Source of the DNA: Adiantum capillus-veneris
Lineage: Eukaryota > Streptophyta > Polypodiopsida > Polypodiales > Pteridaceae
DNA length: 64,000 bases
Direction: 5' to 3'
NCBI GenBank assembly: GCA_014529385.2
Contig: CM043944.1
Span: forward strand, 67,581,895-67,645,894
Part shown: piece after piece, positions 53,061-64,000 of the stretch
How positions within the stretch are numbered: position 1 is the first letter of the stretch
Layout: each line of letters opens with the position of its first letter
The notes under the pieces: generated by a model
Told to the model about the DNA's origin: nothing
Database searches by the model: none
Seen by the model: only the letters and a program-made list of their open reading frames with translations
Position numbers and translations under genes: made by a program

Positions 53061-53203
53061 TGTTGGAGCTATATATGGATCACTCTACTGAACTTGGTCT
53101 CACCTATATATTTGTATCTTGTCCTCAATATGAATCAGTCTTTGGGAGAGTATATGGTGTGTCTCTTGTCTCGTCTCTCTCTCTTTCTCTCTACATCTCA
53201 ACA
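53061..53203 (+). repeat. 3' LTR of the copia element
   Basis: Differs from the 5' LTR at three positions (ATGGATC/ATGGCTC, TTGTCC/TTGACC, GAGAGT/GAGCGT). Followed by GTACG. Confidence 0.95.
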
Positions 53204-54165
53204 GTACGTACTCTTGAACATCATGATGTAAGCCCGACCAATAAAATTTCCGTCAAACTAAGGCATACATATTGTGAATACCTGGATGACCAGCACTTGG
53301 ACTATCACGACACTCAGATAAGATTTGGCGCCTAGTGTCTAAGTCCTTTGGCACACATACGCTAATTTTGTGGAGTAAGTAGCCATCATCAATGGAAAAA
53401 TTCTTCCATCATTTAAGCTCTTTTTGAGTAGGCGTGGAGCTCTGTGTGTTGCAGTTTTTATCTGTGCGTGCAGAGACATGTTGATCTGGCTTTACAGAGA
53501 TATGTGAGTGTGAGGGATCCCTTTTTAAAATTACACTCCACACTTTAGCATATGATTGATCTTGTGCACACTTGCCACGCAATGACTCTAAAACTCCATT
53601 CTTTATTTCCGTGAAAGCAAGTGAATTAATATGAGGCATCCGACTTAGTGCATCCGCTACTACATTATATCGCCCCTTGCGATATTGTAGCTTACAATCA
53701 TAATCTTGAAGGATTTTTACCCATCTAGATTTATGGCCCTTCAAGTCCATTTGAGTAGTAAACCATTTGCTACTCTCATGGTCAAAAACTACTTCAAACT
53801 CGGCACCATATAAATAGTATCGCCACTTTCGTAAAGCATGAATTATGGCATAGAGCTCTCTCTCATAGACATAATAATTGTTTAGCTCTATCTAACTTTC
53901 TACTTTCAAAGGCTATAGGTCTTCCCTCCTAGAGAAGTACTGCACCAATTGCTTTATCACTACCATCAGTCTCTACCACAAATGGCTTAAGTGGGTCGAC
54001 GATTGCTATGATGGGAGTAGTGGCTATAACTACCTTGAGCTGTTTGAAACTCTGTTTTTGGGCTTCTTCCCAAGAAAAGGTCTTACCTTTTGCTTTAAGT
54101 TGATCCGTCATAGGAACATCAAATTTTGCATAATCACGGATATAATGCAGATAAAATCCAGCCAT
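53204..54165 (-). pseudogene. Element F RNase H and integrase zinc region
   Basis: RNase H reads KQLKVVIATTPIIAIVDP, FVVETDGSDKAIGAVLL (54165-53929), a degenerate middle, then HKSRWVKILQDYDCKLQYRK and NVVADALSRMPHINS (53750-53600). Downstream 53340-53204 holds remnants of the integrase zinc domain, directly cut by the copia target site. Confidence 0.75.
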
Positions 54166-54269
54166 GCCAAAAATATTTGAAGCTTCTCAACCGTGTTAGG
54201 ATGTGGACATCAAAGAATGGAAGTGACCTTACTGATGTCCATTTTGATGCGAGAATAAGAGATCATGTG

Positions 54270-55170
54270 ACCGAGCTAATGTATCTTTGCTTTAAAGAAA
54301 TTGCACTTGCTTTGCTTAGAATATAATATGTGAGCTTGTAGCTGTTCGAACACTAATTGTAAGTGTTCTATGTGCTCATCTGTAGTCTTACTGTAAATGA
54401 GAATGTCATCAAGGAAAACCACAACAAATTTTCCAAGATAGTGACATAACACAGTATCCATGAGTATCATAAATGTAGCTAGAGCATTGGTTAGACCAAA
54501 CGACAACCAAAAATTCAAAATTCGCGAGCCGTGTTCTAAAGACAGTTTTGGAGAAAAGGATACACGCCCGGTGGTATCCTGAACAAAGATCTATCTTTGT
54601 ATAGTATCTTGCCTCATGGAGTTGATCAAACAATTCATCCACTCGAGGTAGAGGATACTTGTTCTTGATGGTAATCGCATTTAATCCTGGATAACCTACA
54701 CACATGCGCATAGTACCATCTTTCTTTTTTACCAATAGAATTGGTGATTCCCAAGGCAAAGCGCTAGGTGTAATGAAACTACAAACGAGGTAGTCAGTCA
54801 ACTGACTCTCAATCTCCTTGTCTTCTTTAGAACTCATATGATAAGGTGGTTTACTCACCAGTTTAGTACCTGGTAAGACATCTTTTCCATGTTGCACATC
54901 ACATGTAGGGGGTAAACCTGGTGGTAAATCACTTGAGAACACATCACTATACTCCGTGAGTAAGTGAGTCAGCTTTTTTCGTGCAAAAGGAGAAAGTAAA
55001 CTAGAGTTATGCTGGGATGGAGAATCTTGTAATTCCTGTAATGTTTGTTTTACAATGGTTGTACGTTGCTCTATAGAATTAAAATTAAGAGCACTTTGCT
55101 CGTTACATTTGTTAACACTTTTCTTATGATTAGAATTCTTTGCACTTTGCATACCATTAATAGAATTCAC
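54270..55170 (-). pseudogene. Element F reverse transcriptase
   Basis: It reads [71 protein letters not shown] and KIDLCSGYH. After a frameshift near 54520 it reads [18 protein letters not shown] and the catalytic region [12 protein letters not shown] (54440-54400), so the YxDD motif is FLDD here. It is typical of chromovirus RT and is broken by frameshifts. Confidence 0.8.
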
Positions 55171-55239
55171 CGCACTTTGCTCTCAAGAATTCGCAAGACA
55201 TGGAGACAAACAGTAACACCAAAATACTTCATCTATTAA

Positions 55240-56230
55240 ATTTTCTTTTTGCAAAATAGAAAGCTCGGCTGTACATATAAGAGGTGGAGATGGTATATTT
55301 TTCTTCACCAAGCAAAAGCACATGTTTACCATTGGCCATGAAGGATAAGGAGATGTGTTCATAACTAGTGTGCAAAGTGTTTCCTAACCATGCAGCCACT
55401 CCTGACCAAAAACTACATCAACACGGTCCATGCTCATAACTTGGAAGTCAAAGGTCATCGTATGATCTTGAACAATAATCTCAACCCCTTGAACTACCGT
55501 GTCCCATACTTCTTTATCATTCCTAGACATCTACTCCACCACATGCTTGTGAGAGTAGGGAGTATGTGTAGGCTTCAATTTCTTGACTAGCTTATAGTTC
55601 AAGAAGTTATGAGTTGCACCTCATCCACTAAAATACGAACACGTTGTCCATTATTAGTGTCTTGCATGCGAATCAAATCGTGGGGGCCAAAGGTGGGCTG
55701 TCAGATTGAAGAAGACACACAACACTTGAGCTTTTCTTCCATATGAAGAACCTCTACAACACAATATTTAGGGGATGAATCTAATGTGAGATGTTGCACC
55801 ATGTTCATGGCCTTTTCTTTGCCTTGCAAAATAGGATAATATTTCTTGTTATGTTGGTCCGAAAGACATCTAAAACACAAATTGTGTTTCTTTGCACGCG
55901 CAAAATCAGCAGTGTTGAGAGGCCCACATAGAGTATCTCATCAGTGCTTAGGCTTCTTAGCTTCTTGTGGGTGTGGAGAGGTAGATTGTCTCTTATTCCT
56001 CTTGGAACGTGTGGGAGATATACCTTGTCGTTGGCTCTTAGCCACATTGATCTTAGCAAAAGTATTCTTAGAGTAGGGAAAATTTCCTTTCCTCTCTTGG
56101 TTATCATCATATCTTTCGGCATGACTGATGGATTATTCCAAAGTTTTTAGATGTTGGGTCTTGACATGAAGATGATAGTCTTTGTCAAGATCCCTATTAA
56201 AACCCCGTATCTTTTGGAATTCATCTAGAC
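55240..56230 (-). pseudogene. Element F gag end, zinc knuckle and protease remnant
   Basis: The frame near 56220-56130 reads EIILKPEGLDEFQKIRGFNR, a gag C-terminal block. A knuckle-like CFRCLSDQHNKKYYP lies near 55880-55840, with the last Cys replaced by Tyr. A protease region at about 55700-55400 is too damaged to show the DSG motif. Confidence 0.55.
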
Positions 56231-56812
56231 CTTCTGGTTTTAATATGATTTCTTGATACTTAAAAGGTACTGTGTGAGAGAGAGGCCAGATATGCGGCAT
56301 GCATCCCATGCTAACCAATTCTTATCTTCTTCATTGGAGTAGAAAAACTCTTTGCAGAAAGAAGCTTGAAATGCAGCCCAAGATGCAAGACGAGCATCTA
56401 TTGGAAATGTCATCCACCACTTATAAGCCTTGCCTTTTAGAGATAGACTTGTTTCACCAACTGTATTTATATCCAGGGTGTGTCTCAATCTATGAATATC
56501 ACTCCATTTGTGTAAGAACGTATTGATTACATCCTTGTTTCCATCATGCTCTTCCCCGTGGAACTCACGAATGGTGATATTCTTAAGTAATGCATTGCTA
56601 CCCTCTGCATCTTCTGCAACACTTGTCTCTTGGACTCCTTCAATCGTGTGAGCTTGGTTCCCTTGAACCATGCCACTTGTGGCTTCTTGAGCCGTCTGTG
56701 CATTCATAAATTTCACAAGTAACTCCGTAAGATTGGTAACATTTGCATTGAGTGCAGAGAGGTTGATTTCAAGTACGCTTTGGCGATGTTCCAAAGTCTT
56801 GAAAGATTTCAT
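56231..56812 (-). pseudogene. Element F gag
   Basis: A 190-codon frame with an N-terminal coiled coil (LEINLSALNANVTNLTELLV). The retrotransposon gag domain follows (IREFHGEEHDGNKDVINTFL, GKAYKWWMTFPIDARLASWA, FQASFCKEFFYSNEEDKNW). It loses the frame after about 56240, where the gag domain would continue. It lies about 840 bp inside the 5' LTR. Confidence 0.72.
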
Positions 56813-57647
56813 ATCTACAAGCTAGCCCATGATCTCTTAGATCATCATCGTCATGGGTATTAGTGTCAGCAGCACCTGTGGTGCCCTGATTTTGATCTAC
56901 GTGCTCAAAATAAAAAGTGTGTGTAGGTGGGATATCCCACACACTAATGTAAAGAGAGAAAAACGCCAACTTATACATTGTGAAATTGAAGTCTTTGTGT
57001 TTTGTATGCTCAGTAATTTACGTTGCATGCAAACCTCGCCTTGCGAGAATTGTAGCGCTTTATGTGTCGTTCATCATATAAGAACACCTTTGTTGAATCT
57101 TCACAAAAACTCGTCTTTTCTGTGAAGGGTTTTGTTCACTTTAAAGCTAGCTCCTTGAGGAAAATTGAATTTTTGGAGGAAAAAACTTGCCTTCCTCAAA
57201 GAAGTGAAAAGGAAGAGTGAAACTACTTTCTTGAAGTTTGAAGCTTTCCCTTTCCTTCTAGCTTTCTTTTCAACACAAGTATGCTATCTTTCCTTGTTAT
57301 ACACGACAAGGGTCAATAGCTTGATTGTAAAGTGTTGGCCTCTTACTCTCATGGGGTGGGTTCAACTCTCATTCATGCAAGGGTTAAGCGGGCCTTCCTA
57401 CGTGTGCAACAAACACTGAAAACTGAAGCCTTCGGAGCCTCGATGACGTCGAGTTGCCGGTCAAGTTGGCCTTGGTCGTGCGCTATGGAGGGCGGCTGCG
57501 GTCGGTGGCTGCATCTGCCTGTCTCAACACGGTAATTGTGCCTGCCTTCTTTTTGCTGCACAACGGAGATGTGTAGGAGAGAAGCAGCGTGCCACATGCA
57601 CATGCAACCCGCTTTTCCCCTCCTCCCAAAACTAGCTCGAATACCAG
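56813..57647. other. Leader of element F
   Basis: Lies between the F gag start and the 5' LTR/primer-binding site (57636-57647, minus TGGTATTCGAGC). Short frames only, with no recognised product. Confidence 0.5.
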
Positions 57648-57770
57648 TGAAAGGGAGGTGGTAATGTGTGTGCTAGTCTCCACCCAATTGTGGTATCTTA
57701 TAGACTCCCCCTAGCGTACACACTATCCTGCCGTGCCGGTGGCCTTGCACGTAGGACCCATTTCCTTACA
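57648..57770 (-). repeat. 5' LTR of element F
   Basis: 123 bp, partner of 46451-46575. Followed on the plus strand by TTGTC, continuing the G RT gene. Confidence 0.8.
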
Positions 57771-58687
57771 TTGTCCTAGTTTATAAAGTAGTTTTCAGAT
57801 AGACTTTGCACCCTCAACTAGATCAATAGCATGATCGACTTCACCTCTTTCAGGAGGTAAACCTTTGGAAAATCAATAGGAAAAACATCTTTAAGTTCCT
57901 ATAGCAAGACATTCAATTTTTGTAATCACTACGAGAAGACAAAGACAAAAAAGAAACGTGATGTTTCATTTCCACATTGAAGTCGTTATTTACAACGAAT
58001 TGATATCACAACGTATATACATCACAAGACCTTTTAATTACAAGGTTTTGCAACTCAAGAGAACATATCAAATAAATATTTTGTACATCATGTTCAACTT
58101 GTATAAAAAACCTTTTTACCTTTTTTTACCAATTCTAGTGAGTCTTGTTGATAACTCTACATTCCAAAGAAGGTCCTAGTCACCAAAACCAATCCCTTCT
58201 CAAGTCCAAGTCTGCACAATCCATATTCATGAGTTTGAAGTCAAGAACATCTTTATAATGTTATATCTCAACTTCCAAACTGGATACTAGTGTATCACAT
58301 ATCTTCTTATCTTCACCACGCATCACAGAGACGACATATTAGTAAGCAATTGGTTGTTCAAAAAGGTTTTATTTCCTGACAAGAGCATAATTTACAAAGT
58401 TATTTGTGTCAAAGTCATCAATCATGATCTAATGCTTATCCCATTCACAACTCCATGCTTTTTAACCAACTCGATCAAAACTTGATTTCCATGTGCAACT
58501 AGCTGACAAACAAAAATGGTGCTCTTTGTCCTAGTGCAATACTTCCATAAATTTAAAGTTTTCATTACAAGCTATTCGAAGTGTTCAAGCTACATGGATT
58601 TTCCTATCTTTATGACTCTTGTCATACCTTTATCCTTTTCATGGTCCTTTCTATTTCCTTCTTTGGATAATTCCATTAAGAATGTTC
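57771..58687 (-). pseudogene. Element G protease to RT linker region
   Basis: On the minus strand weak blocks read HYKDVLDFKLMNMDCADL (about 58270-58180), like the LGxDWL region after a chromovirus protease, and then GLPPERGEVDHAIDLV (57870-57820), the conserved stretch before RT. Many stops. Confidence 0.5.
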
Positions 58688-59699
58688 TGTGCAACGAGTG
58701 CAGGGGAGGGTTCGGTCTGCAGCGAAGGAGGTGGTGCCAGCCTTCGCAGTGACACATCAAGGTTGGGGGGACCTCATGAGAGGCTTGTCCAAGGGACACC
58801 CTTCTTTCTTTGTAGACGCATGTGGGTACAGCTACATGTGCGGAGTCCCTCGGATAGAGTGGCTAATGGCCGTGGACAGGGGACCTCATGGGCGGCTTGT
58901 CCAAGGGACACCCTTCTTTCGTTCCAGACACACGTGGGTACTGCTACATGTGCGGAGTCCCCCGGCAAGAGTGGCTGATGGCCGTGGACAAGGGAGTTTC
59001 TGGTGTGGGCTCTTGACTGATCTTACTTGCCTTTGGGACTCGCTTGCCCTTATAGGATTGGCCTATTTTTGTGTAGCGGGCTTGGCGGTAGACCTGTTCC
59101 AGACTCAAACAAATCCGCTCGCCATGGTTGGTTTTAGAGTAGTTGTTGTTGACTTGACAGCGGGACCTGTAGGTGTGGCAAACTTGTGAGTTCTAGTGGC
59201 ACCGCTGCGGGCTTCTATATGAAGGTGCAACGCTCCCCTAAAAATCATGGGTCGGCTGGTTGTGGTCGATTGGGATGTGCTGTGTGGATGGAGCTTCTCT
59301 CGTTGGTGCCTCCCAATGGTATTTATCTTATGCTTTGTAGGTCGAAGGTTGGGTTGTTTATGTTTATTTCCCAGATTTGTATGAGAGTGGGGCCACTTCT
59401 TAAAGCCTAAACATTTTTTTCCCATGAACAGGTGTATTAGATTCTTGTGCTTGGGAGGTTGCATGTCCAAGGACTTGACGTTTGTGGCGGACAAGCCAAG
59501 AATGGTTTTACTCAAAGTATGGTTTTAGGTTTGTATGGGTAGGGGCCTCTGTATAGCCCGATCATTTGCATGTTGAAACGCTTGAATCCGTTGTAATTGT
59601 TTTTTGGGCCCATGGCTCATTGTGAGCATGGTGATTTGTAAGTCAATTAGATTATAATTCAATTTAACTCACTCATTTGAGTGAGAATTTCAAAAAAAA
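58688..59699 (+). mobile_element. Polyadenylated retrocopy-like insertion in G
   Basis: A GC-richer block interrupts the AT-rich G gag. It ends on the + strand with TTTCAAAAAAAAT (59686-59699), like a poly(A) tail. An open frame 58689-59189 (166 codons, including SKGHPSFFVDACGYSYMCGV) contains an imperfect 108-bp tandem duplication. It could be a 5'-truncated LINE, a SINE-like unit or a processed pseudogene. I recognise no reverse transcriptase and find no convincing target duplication. Confidence 0.45.
58769..58985 (+). repeat. 108-bp tandem duplication
   Basis: GGGGACCTCATGAGAGGC at about 58769 recurs as GGGGACCTCATGGGCGGC at about 58877. Both units contain CCAAGGGACACCCTTCTTTC and GCTACATGTGCGGAGTCC. 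Confidence 0.8.
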
Positions 59700-60660
59700 T
59701 ATGGTCGACTGAAAACAAGTGAAGCATAACTTTCCTTTTTTACCTCTACAAAGTCCTCTTGCTTCAGCCTGGGTCGTAGTGCATCCCTCTTTTTAAACAA
59801 TGTTTTACATGGAAATATTTCTTTTTTCTTTTTGAAAAGTCCTCCCGATATCCCCATATCTATGGACTTGGACTCAAGTTGTGTGGGATTAGCAATTGTC
59901 AAGTGAGATTATCCTCATAAATTTATGCAGATTTAATTGCTTCTTCTAAGTTTTTGGGTGCATTTATTTTCACCTCTTGCTTGAAGTGTCTATCTGATCC
60001 TTGTATATACCCTCGTGTTTTGTGAAAATCATGTATCCCCTGAAGCTTGAGGATTATTTCTCTATACTCCACAATGTAAGCAAAGGCCTAACCCATTTCA
60101 TAGCTTTGTCCCACTTCTCCCAATTTCATTTTTTGGAATAAACTATTTCATTTATTTTTTTCAAATTGAGCCCAGTCCCCTGGAATCTTTACTAGTGCAT
60201 TGAGGCCCATCCACCATTTGTAGGCCTTTGGCCCCAATGACAAACTAACCTCAAGTAGTAAATATTCACGTTGGGTATTTTTAACCTATGAAAGTCTTGC
60301 CATGTATGTACGAAATTTTAGATAGAATCTTTATTTCTATCTCTTTCTCCACCATTAAATTCAGGAGGTTTCACGTCCTTGAGGAAAGGTTTTTCTCTAG
60401 GTATTGACTGGGTATCAAGAGAAGGTATAACAATGTCTCTATATATGGTTCCACCATCGCTAGAATTGGAAGGCATATTTGTATGAGATGGCACAAATAA
60501 TTTTGTCATCAACTACTTTCCCTTTTGTAGGAAGTCATTTAGTTTAGTCATCTGATCTTTTAATTAGACCATGTAGAGTAGAAAGAAAAGTATGTAATTG
60601 TATTTCGATGTTACCTACCCTAGGTACTTTCATCGCATACTACTCACGGGATTGCACATC
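59700..60660 (-). pseudogene. Element G gag
   Basis: The frame 60512-60318 reads MMTKLFVPSHTNMPSNSSD, IPREKPFLKDVKPPEFNGGE and RDRNKDSI, which leads into a gag domain (FVHTWQDFHRLK, then QDFH...) now full of stops. A knuckle-like KLCFTCFQS at about 59720 is cut by the retrocopy-like insertion. A second, shorter copy of the gag start lies at 61625-61340. Confidence 0.6.
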
Positions 60661-62338
60661 CTTCTCTTCCCCTATGTCCTCAATCCCACACATATTTTGG
60701 TTTTGATTGGTGTTGATTTTAGGTTGCTTTTGGTTTTGGTCTTTTTTCATTTTTTGTAAGTTTTAAAAGAAAAACTCACTTAAAGGAGTTTAAAAAGACG
60801 AAAAGATGTGTCAAACAAACCATGAAAAAATATAAAAGAGGTGTTAGAATTGGCTTTGATGGAGATCGGCAATGGCAACCAAATCTCTTGACGATCACAT
60901 TACTTTGATTCCCGACTTGTTTTTCCTTTCTACTTGCCTTTGATGTAGCAGCCAATGCCTCCTATATAAGCCCTTTTCTACGCAATGATCACACCTTTAG
61001 ATTGAATGATTTTTCAAGGATAATTGATACAACTTTAAATGGACTTACTAAGGTTTTAAAAAGACCCCATGAGTAAGGAAATAATAGGCTCTGTGGACCC
61101 GAGGCCGAAGGAAGAAGTGAGCGCAGTCAAGGTGCTTGAATATCTTGAGATTTGGCGCAACTTAGAACCACTGGAAAATAATCATCGATTGCTGGAGGGA
61201 CTAAGTGTTAGTATTTTCAACTAAGTGCCTCTAATATGGCTCTTGTACCCAAGGCTTAGCTATATGTGGGTCAAGTTGCGCAGAAGTATTTCTTAGTGGA
61301 AGTTTCTACAAATTCGGCCAAAAGTTTGTGAATGTTAAACTTTCTCCACCATTAATTTGAGGAGATTCATGTCTTTGAGGAAAGGGTTTTCTCTAGGTAT
61401 TGAGTGGGTATCAAAAGAAGGTGTAACAATGTCTCTATATATGGTTCCACCATCGCTAGAGTTGGAAGGCATATTTGCATGAGATGGCACAAATAATTTT
61501 GTCATCAATTGCTTTCCCTTCGGTAGGTAGGCATTCAATTTAGTCATCTGATCTTTTAGACCATCTAGAGTAGAAAGAAAAGTTTGTAATTGTATTTCAA
61601 TGTTTCCTACCCTAGGTACTATCATCCCATGCTACTCACGGGATGGCACATCCCACTCTTCCCCTATGTCCTCAATCCCATACATATTTTGGTTTTTATT
61701 GGTGTTGATTTTAGGTTGCTTTTGGTTTTGGTCTTTTTTCATTTTGTGTAAGTTTTAAAAGCAAAACTCACTTAAATGATTTTAAAAAGACGAAAGGATG
61801 TTTTGAACAAACCATGAAAAAATATAAAGAACACTCTCTAAGAGGTGTGAGAATTGGGTTTGATGGAGAGTGGCAATGGCGACCAAATCTCTTGACAATC
61901 ACATTACTTTGATTCTGAACTTGCTTTTCCTTTCTACTTGCCTTTGATGTAGCAACCAATGCCTCCTATATAAGCCCTTTTCTACGCAATGATCACACCC
62001 TTAGCTTGAACAATTTTTCAAGGATAATTGATATAGCTTTTAATGGACTTACTACGGTTTTAAAAAGACCCCATGAGTAAGGAAATAATGGACCCGAGGC
62101 GGAAGAAAGAACTAAGCACAATCAAGGTGCTTGAATATCTTGAGATTCAGTGCAACTTAGAACCATTGGACAATAATCATCGATTGGTGGAGGGACTAAG
62201 TGTTAGTATTTTCAACTAAGTGCCTCTAATATGGCTCTTGTACCCTATGCTTAGCTATTTGTGGTTCAAGTTGAGCAGAAGTATTACTTAGTGGAAGTTT
62301 CTGCAAATTAGGCCAAAAGTTTGTGAATGTTATACTTT
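60343..62338 (-). repeat. ~1-kb tandem duplication of the G leader and gag start
   Basis: 60343-61340 and 61341-62338 are direct copies of about 998 bp, starting CTTTCTCCACCATTAA and ending TTTGTGAATGTTA. Each contains the first part of gag (IPREKPFL / IPRENPFL) and the upstream leader, so gag begins twice. Confidence 0.85.
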
Positions 62339-63403
62339 CACACTACAAGTATTAGACCTTTGTAACTTTGACAAAAAGACCTCTTTTCCACTCTCTTTTG
62401 CACCTTAGTGTGTAAACAAGCTCAACAAGTGCTCGGAAGATTGATTTGCAAGTTAGAAAGGTTAACTTTTCTACTCATTTTCCCAATGACTCCGGCATTG
62501 CTGCTCCCTTTTCCCAGTGACACTCATGACACTCGACGTTGTTGCTCTGTTTTGTATCTATGAAAAATTAACAGCTAGGAAAGAAGATCAATAAAGCCAC
62601 TCTCAGGCAACAAAAACAAAACTCCCACTCGATATTTGCACTTTGAAAACTGTCTAAAGTTTGTAGCGAATTGTCCATAATGCAATAGCTATACACCATT
62701 CTATCATTCAATGTGCGAGGTTTGTAGGAAGGAGAAAACTGCTCTACTTTCCAATAAAGAGAGTGACACAAAAGGTTGGAGATCTAGGGCTGTTCTCATC
62801 TTTTTTTTTTTCTTTCTGCCATACTCACAGATGTGAGTGGAGCGAAATTATATTAACTTAAAAAGAACACAATGTCCCTCAAGCACAACATGTGCCTTGA
62901 GGTGTCAACAATCCATAGGGTATGAGCTCAACTAGCCAGGTAAAACACCCCAATATAGTACCACCTCAAAGAGGCGACAAATTGCCACCAATCCTGCGGT
63001 GCATTTGAGAAAGAAAGGGCGCATTCGAGAGCTAACTACGAGCGCTATATGAGAGAGAATCGGCATCGCGAGCGGCGAGACATGCAAACCTGCGGAGATA
63101 TTTTTTTTGTGAAAAAATTGGCTACGAGTAGGAAGCCGTTGAGGGGTTCCAATATAAGCCAGTGAGGCTTGAACTCGAAATCGGACGGCCGTGTCTTCCT
63201 CACACCCTCCTTGTCTTAATTATCACCACACGATTGAATGTGTCTCATTTCTGATGTAGAGTTGCTTTATTGAAAAGGGCGAACGGGTTCCAGCATAGGG
63301 AGTCGGGACCCAGTTTTTGACTGACCCCTTTACCCTAACGGAACTTAGGAACTATCATAATCTAGCGTTGTTCTAACCCACGGTTCAAATTCTACGTATA
63401 GTT
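62339..63403. other. No recognisable gene
   Basis: Short frames only. This DNA separates the 5' side of element G from the 3' side of the second G-like copy. A poly(T) tract near 62800 and a GC-richer part at 62990-63190 have no identity that I can give. Confidence 0.45.
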
Positions 63404-64000
63404 AATTATGTGAATGTGATTATAAATATTGTGATGACAAGAAATTCCACGTTATCATGAGAATATGAAACCCATGGTGGTTACTCGCTCCAGGTTCAAA
63501 TCTCTTTAGGACAATCTCTAGACACCTAACTAACCACTCTCTATAAATTGTATTTCTAGTGTCTAGTATTTTCTTTGGCTCATGTGGAAGAGATTGAGTA
63601 TTTATGAGTTCCACTATCTGATCATCTTGAATAAGATTGTCAGACTGATCCAGTTTCCTTTTATTTGCTCACACAGAATACTGGATGTATGCAACTTGTC
63701 ACTAGTAATTAGAGTTTCTATGACATATCTCAATCTTTCTTTAGTATTGTGTAAGGTTTACAATAACTTGGTGATAATTTTGGACATGGTCCCGTCTTCA
63801 TGGCTTCATACTTCTTAGGCACTTTTAAATAAGCTTGTTGCCCTTCCTCAAAGGTATGAGACCTTCTAGGAAAATTAGAATATGTATTTGCTCTTGAGCC
63901 CTTAGCAAGTTTATTCATATCTTATAGAGAGTCTTTAGTTGTGTGAGCTTTTTCATTTTTCAATCCTACTAAATAGGGAGATCTAGGCTGAAACCCATAC
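63404..64000 (-). pseudogene. Second G-like element (H), integrase tail, cut by the window end
   Basis: Nearly the same as 43311-43930 in the same orientation. It includes the integrase tail (RSHTFEEGQQAYLKVPKKYE, SPSYCKPYTILKK) and the chromodomain-like EPKKILDTRN. The rest of the element would lie beyond 64000. Confidence 0.75.

Larger units (their letters stand above)
47756..53203 (+). mobile_element. Near-intact Ty1/copia retrotransposon inserted in F
   Basis: Two 143-bp LTRs (47756-47898 and 53061-53203) differ at three positions, by eye. They are flanked by a perfect 5-bp target duplication GTACG (47751-47755 and 53204-53208). The initiator-Met-type primer-binding site follows the 5' LTR, and a purine tract (GAGTGGGGG) precedes the 3' LTR. 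One uninterrupted polyprotein spans the interior, so this is the youngest layer of the nest. Confidence 0.97.
46451..57770 (-). mobile_element. Element F: decayed chromovirus with very short LTRs, inserted in G
   Basis: LTRs of 123 bp (57648-57770, 5') and 125 bp (46451-46575, 3') start TGTAAGG and end TTTCA in sense orientation. After the 5' LTR comes TGGTATTCGAGC, a primer-binding-site-like sequence. Flanking bases GACAA and GGCAG fit a mutated 5-bp target duplication in the G RT gene. Internally gag, RT, RNase H, integrase and chromodomain are recognisable, and a copia element splits the region between RNase H and integrase. Confidence 0.82.
43311..62338 (-). mobile_element. Element G: decayed chromovirus-like Ty3/gypsy element, interrupted by F
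   Basis: On the minus strand the pieces lie in Ty3/gypsy order: gag (60660-59700), a protease region (about 58690-57771), RT (46450-45516), RNase H (45450-44830), integrase (44760-43620) and a chromodomain-like tail (43490-43380). The RT reading breaks at 57771 and resumes at 46450, the two ends of element F. A clear LTR pair is not found. Internal segments are tandemly duplicated at three places. Confidence 0.75.

Noticed and set aside
63480-63520. tRNA T-loop-like GGTTCAAATCTC near 63493 (and a variant near 43403)
   Set aside because: No anticodon arm or acceptor pairing around it. The sequence lies in the integrase/chromodomain tail of G-like elements on the other strand.

Overview
This window is plant nuclear DNA made almost entirely of nested transposable elements. 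No intact host gene, rRNA, tRNA or CRISPR array is visible. The main evidence is Ty3/gypsy elements of the dual-RNase-H (Tat-like) and chromovirus types, a CACTA DNA transposon, a Ty1/copia element with a TGGTATCAGAGC primer-binding site, and broken pentatricopeptide-repeat (PPR) fragments. Tcn1-like chromoviruses and the style of the PPR fragments hint at a fern or another early-diverging land plant. That guess is inference only.

Layout. (1) 1-4180 and 13327-13387: remains of a CACTA (En/Spm) transposon, with a TNP2-like tail (DUF4216), a TNPA-like gene (Transposase_24) and a terminal TAGTG. (2) 4181-13326: element A, a young Tat-like Ty3/gypsy element on the + strand, inserted 61 bp from the CACTA end. 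It has 1.45-kb LTRs, two tandem ~70-codon ORFs upstream of gag, and one gag-pol frame broken only by a TAG and a TGA. (3) 13388-16676: degenerate fragments C on the - strand, carrying relics of the same small ORFs and a piece of integrase. (4) 16677-22201: element D, a degenerate chromovirus (+) with a chromodomain. Its LTR holds heat-shock-element motifs upstream of a TATA box. (5) 22202-34654: an inverted LTR and pol fragment (E, -) split by element B, a decayed Tat-like element (-, 22828-33904) with ~2.6-kb LTRs. Another + LTR follows, with a seven-unit heat-shock-element array. (6) 34655-43310: low-information DNA with two inverted PPR-derived pieces, CT microsatellites and unrecognised decayed ORFs. 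(7) 43311-62338: a three-level nest on the - strand. Chromovirus G is interrupted by chromovirus F (46451-57770), and F is interrupted by a near-intact + strand copia element (47756-53203). G also carries a polyadenylated retrocopy-like insert. (8) 63404-64000: the 3' part of a second G-like copy, running off the window.

The elements encode the usual retrotransposition cycle: gag, protease, reverse transcriptase/RNase H and integrase, plus a chromodomain for targeting in D and F. Two things go beyond that. One is the conserved pair of small ORFs in the leaders of A and B, with relics in C. The other is the heat-shock-element array in the D-family LTR, which suggests stress-responsive transcription. 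Only the copia polyprotein is fully open. All alignments and counts were made by eye.
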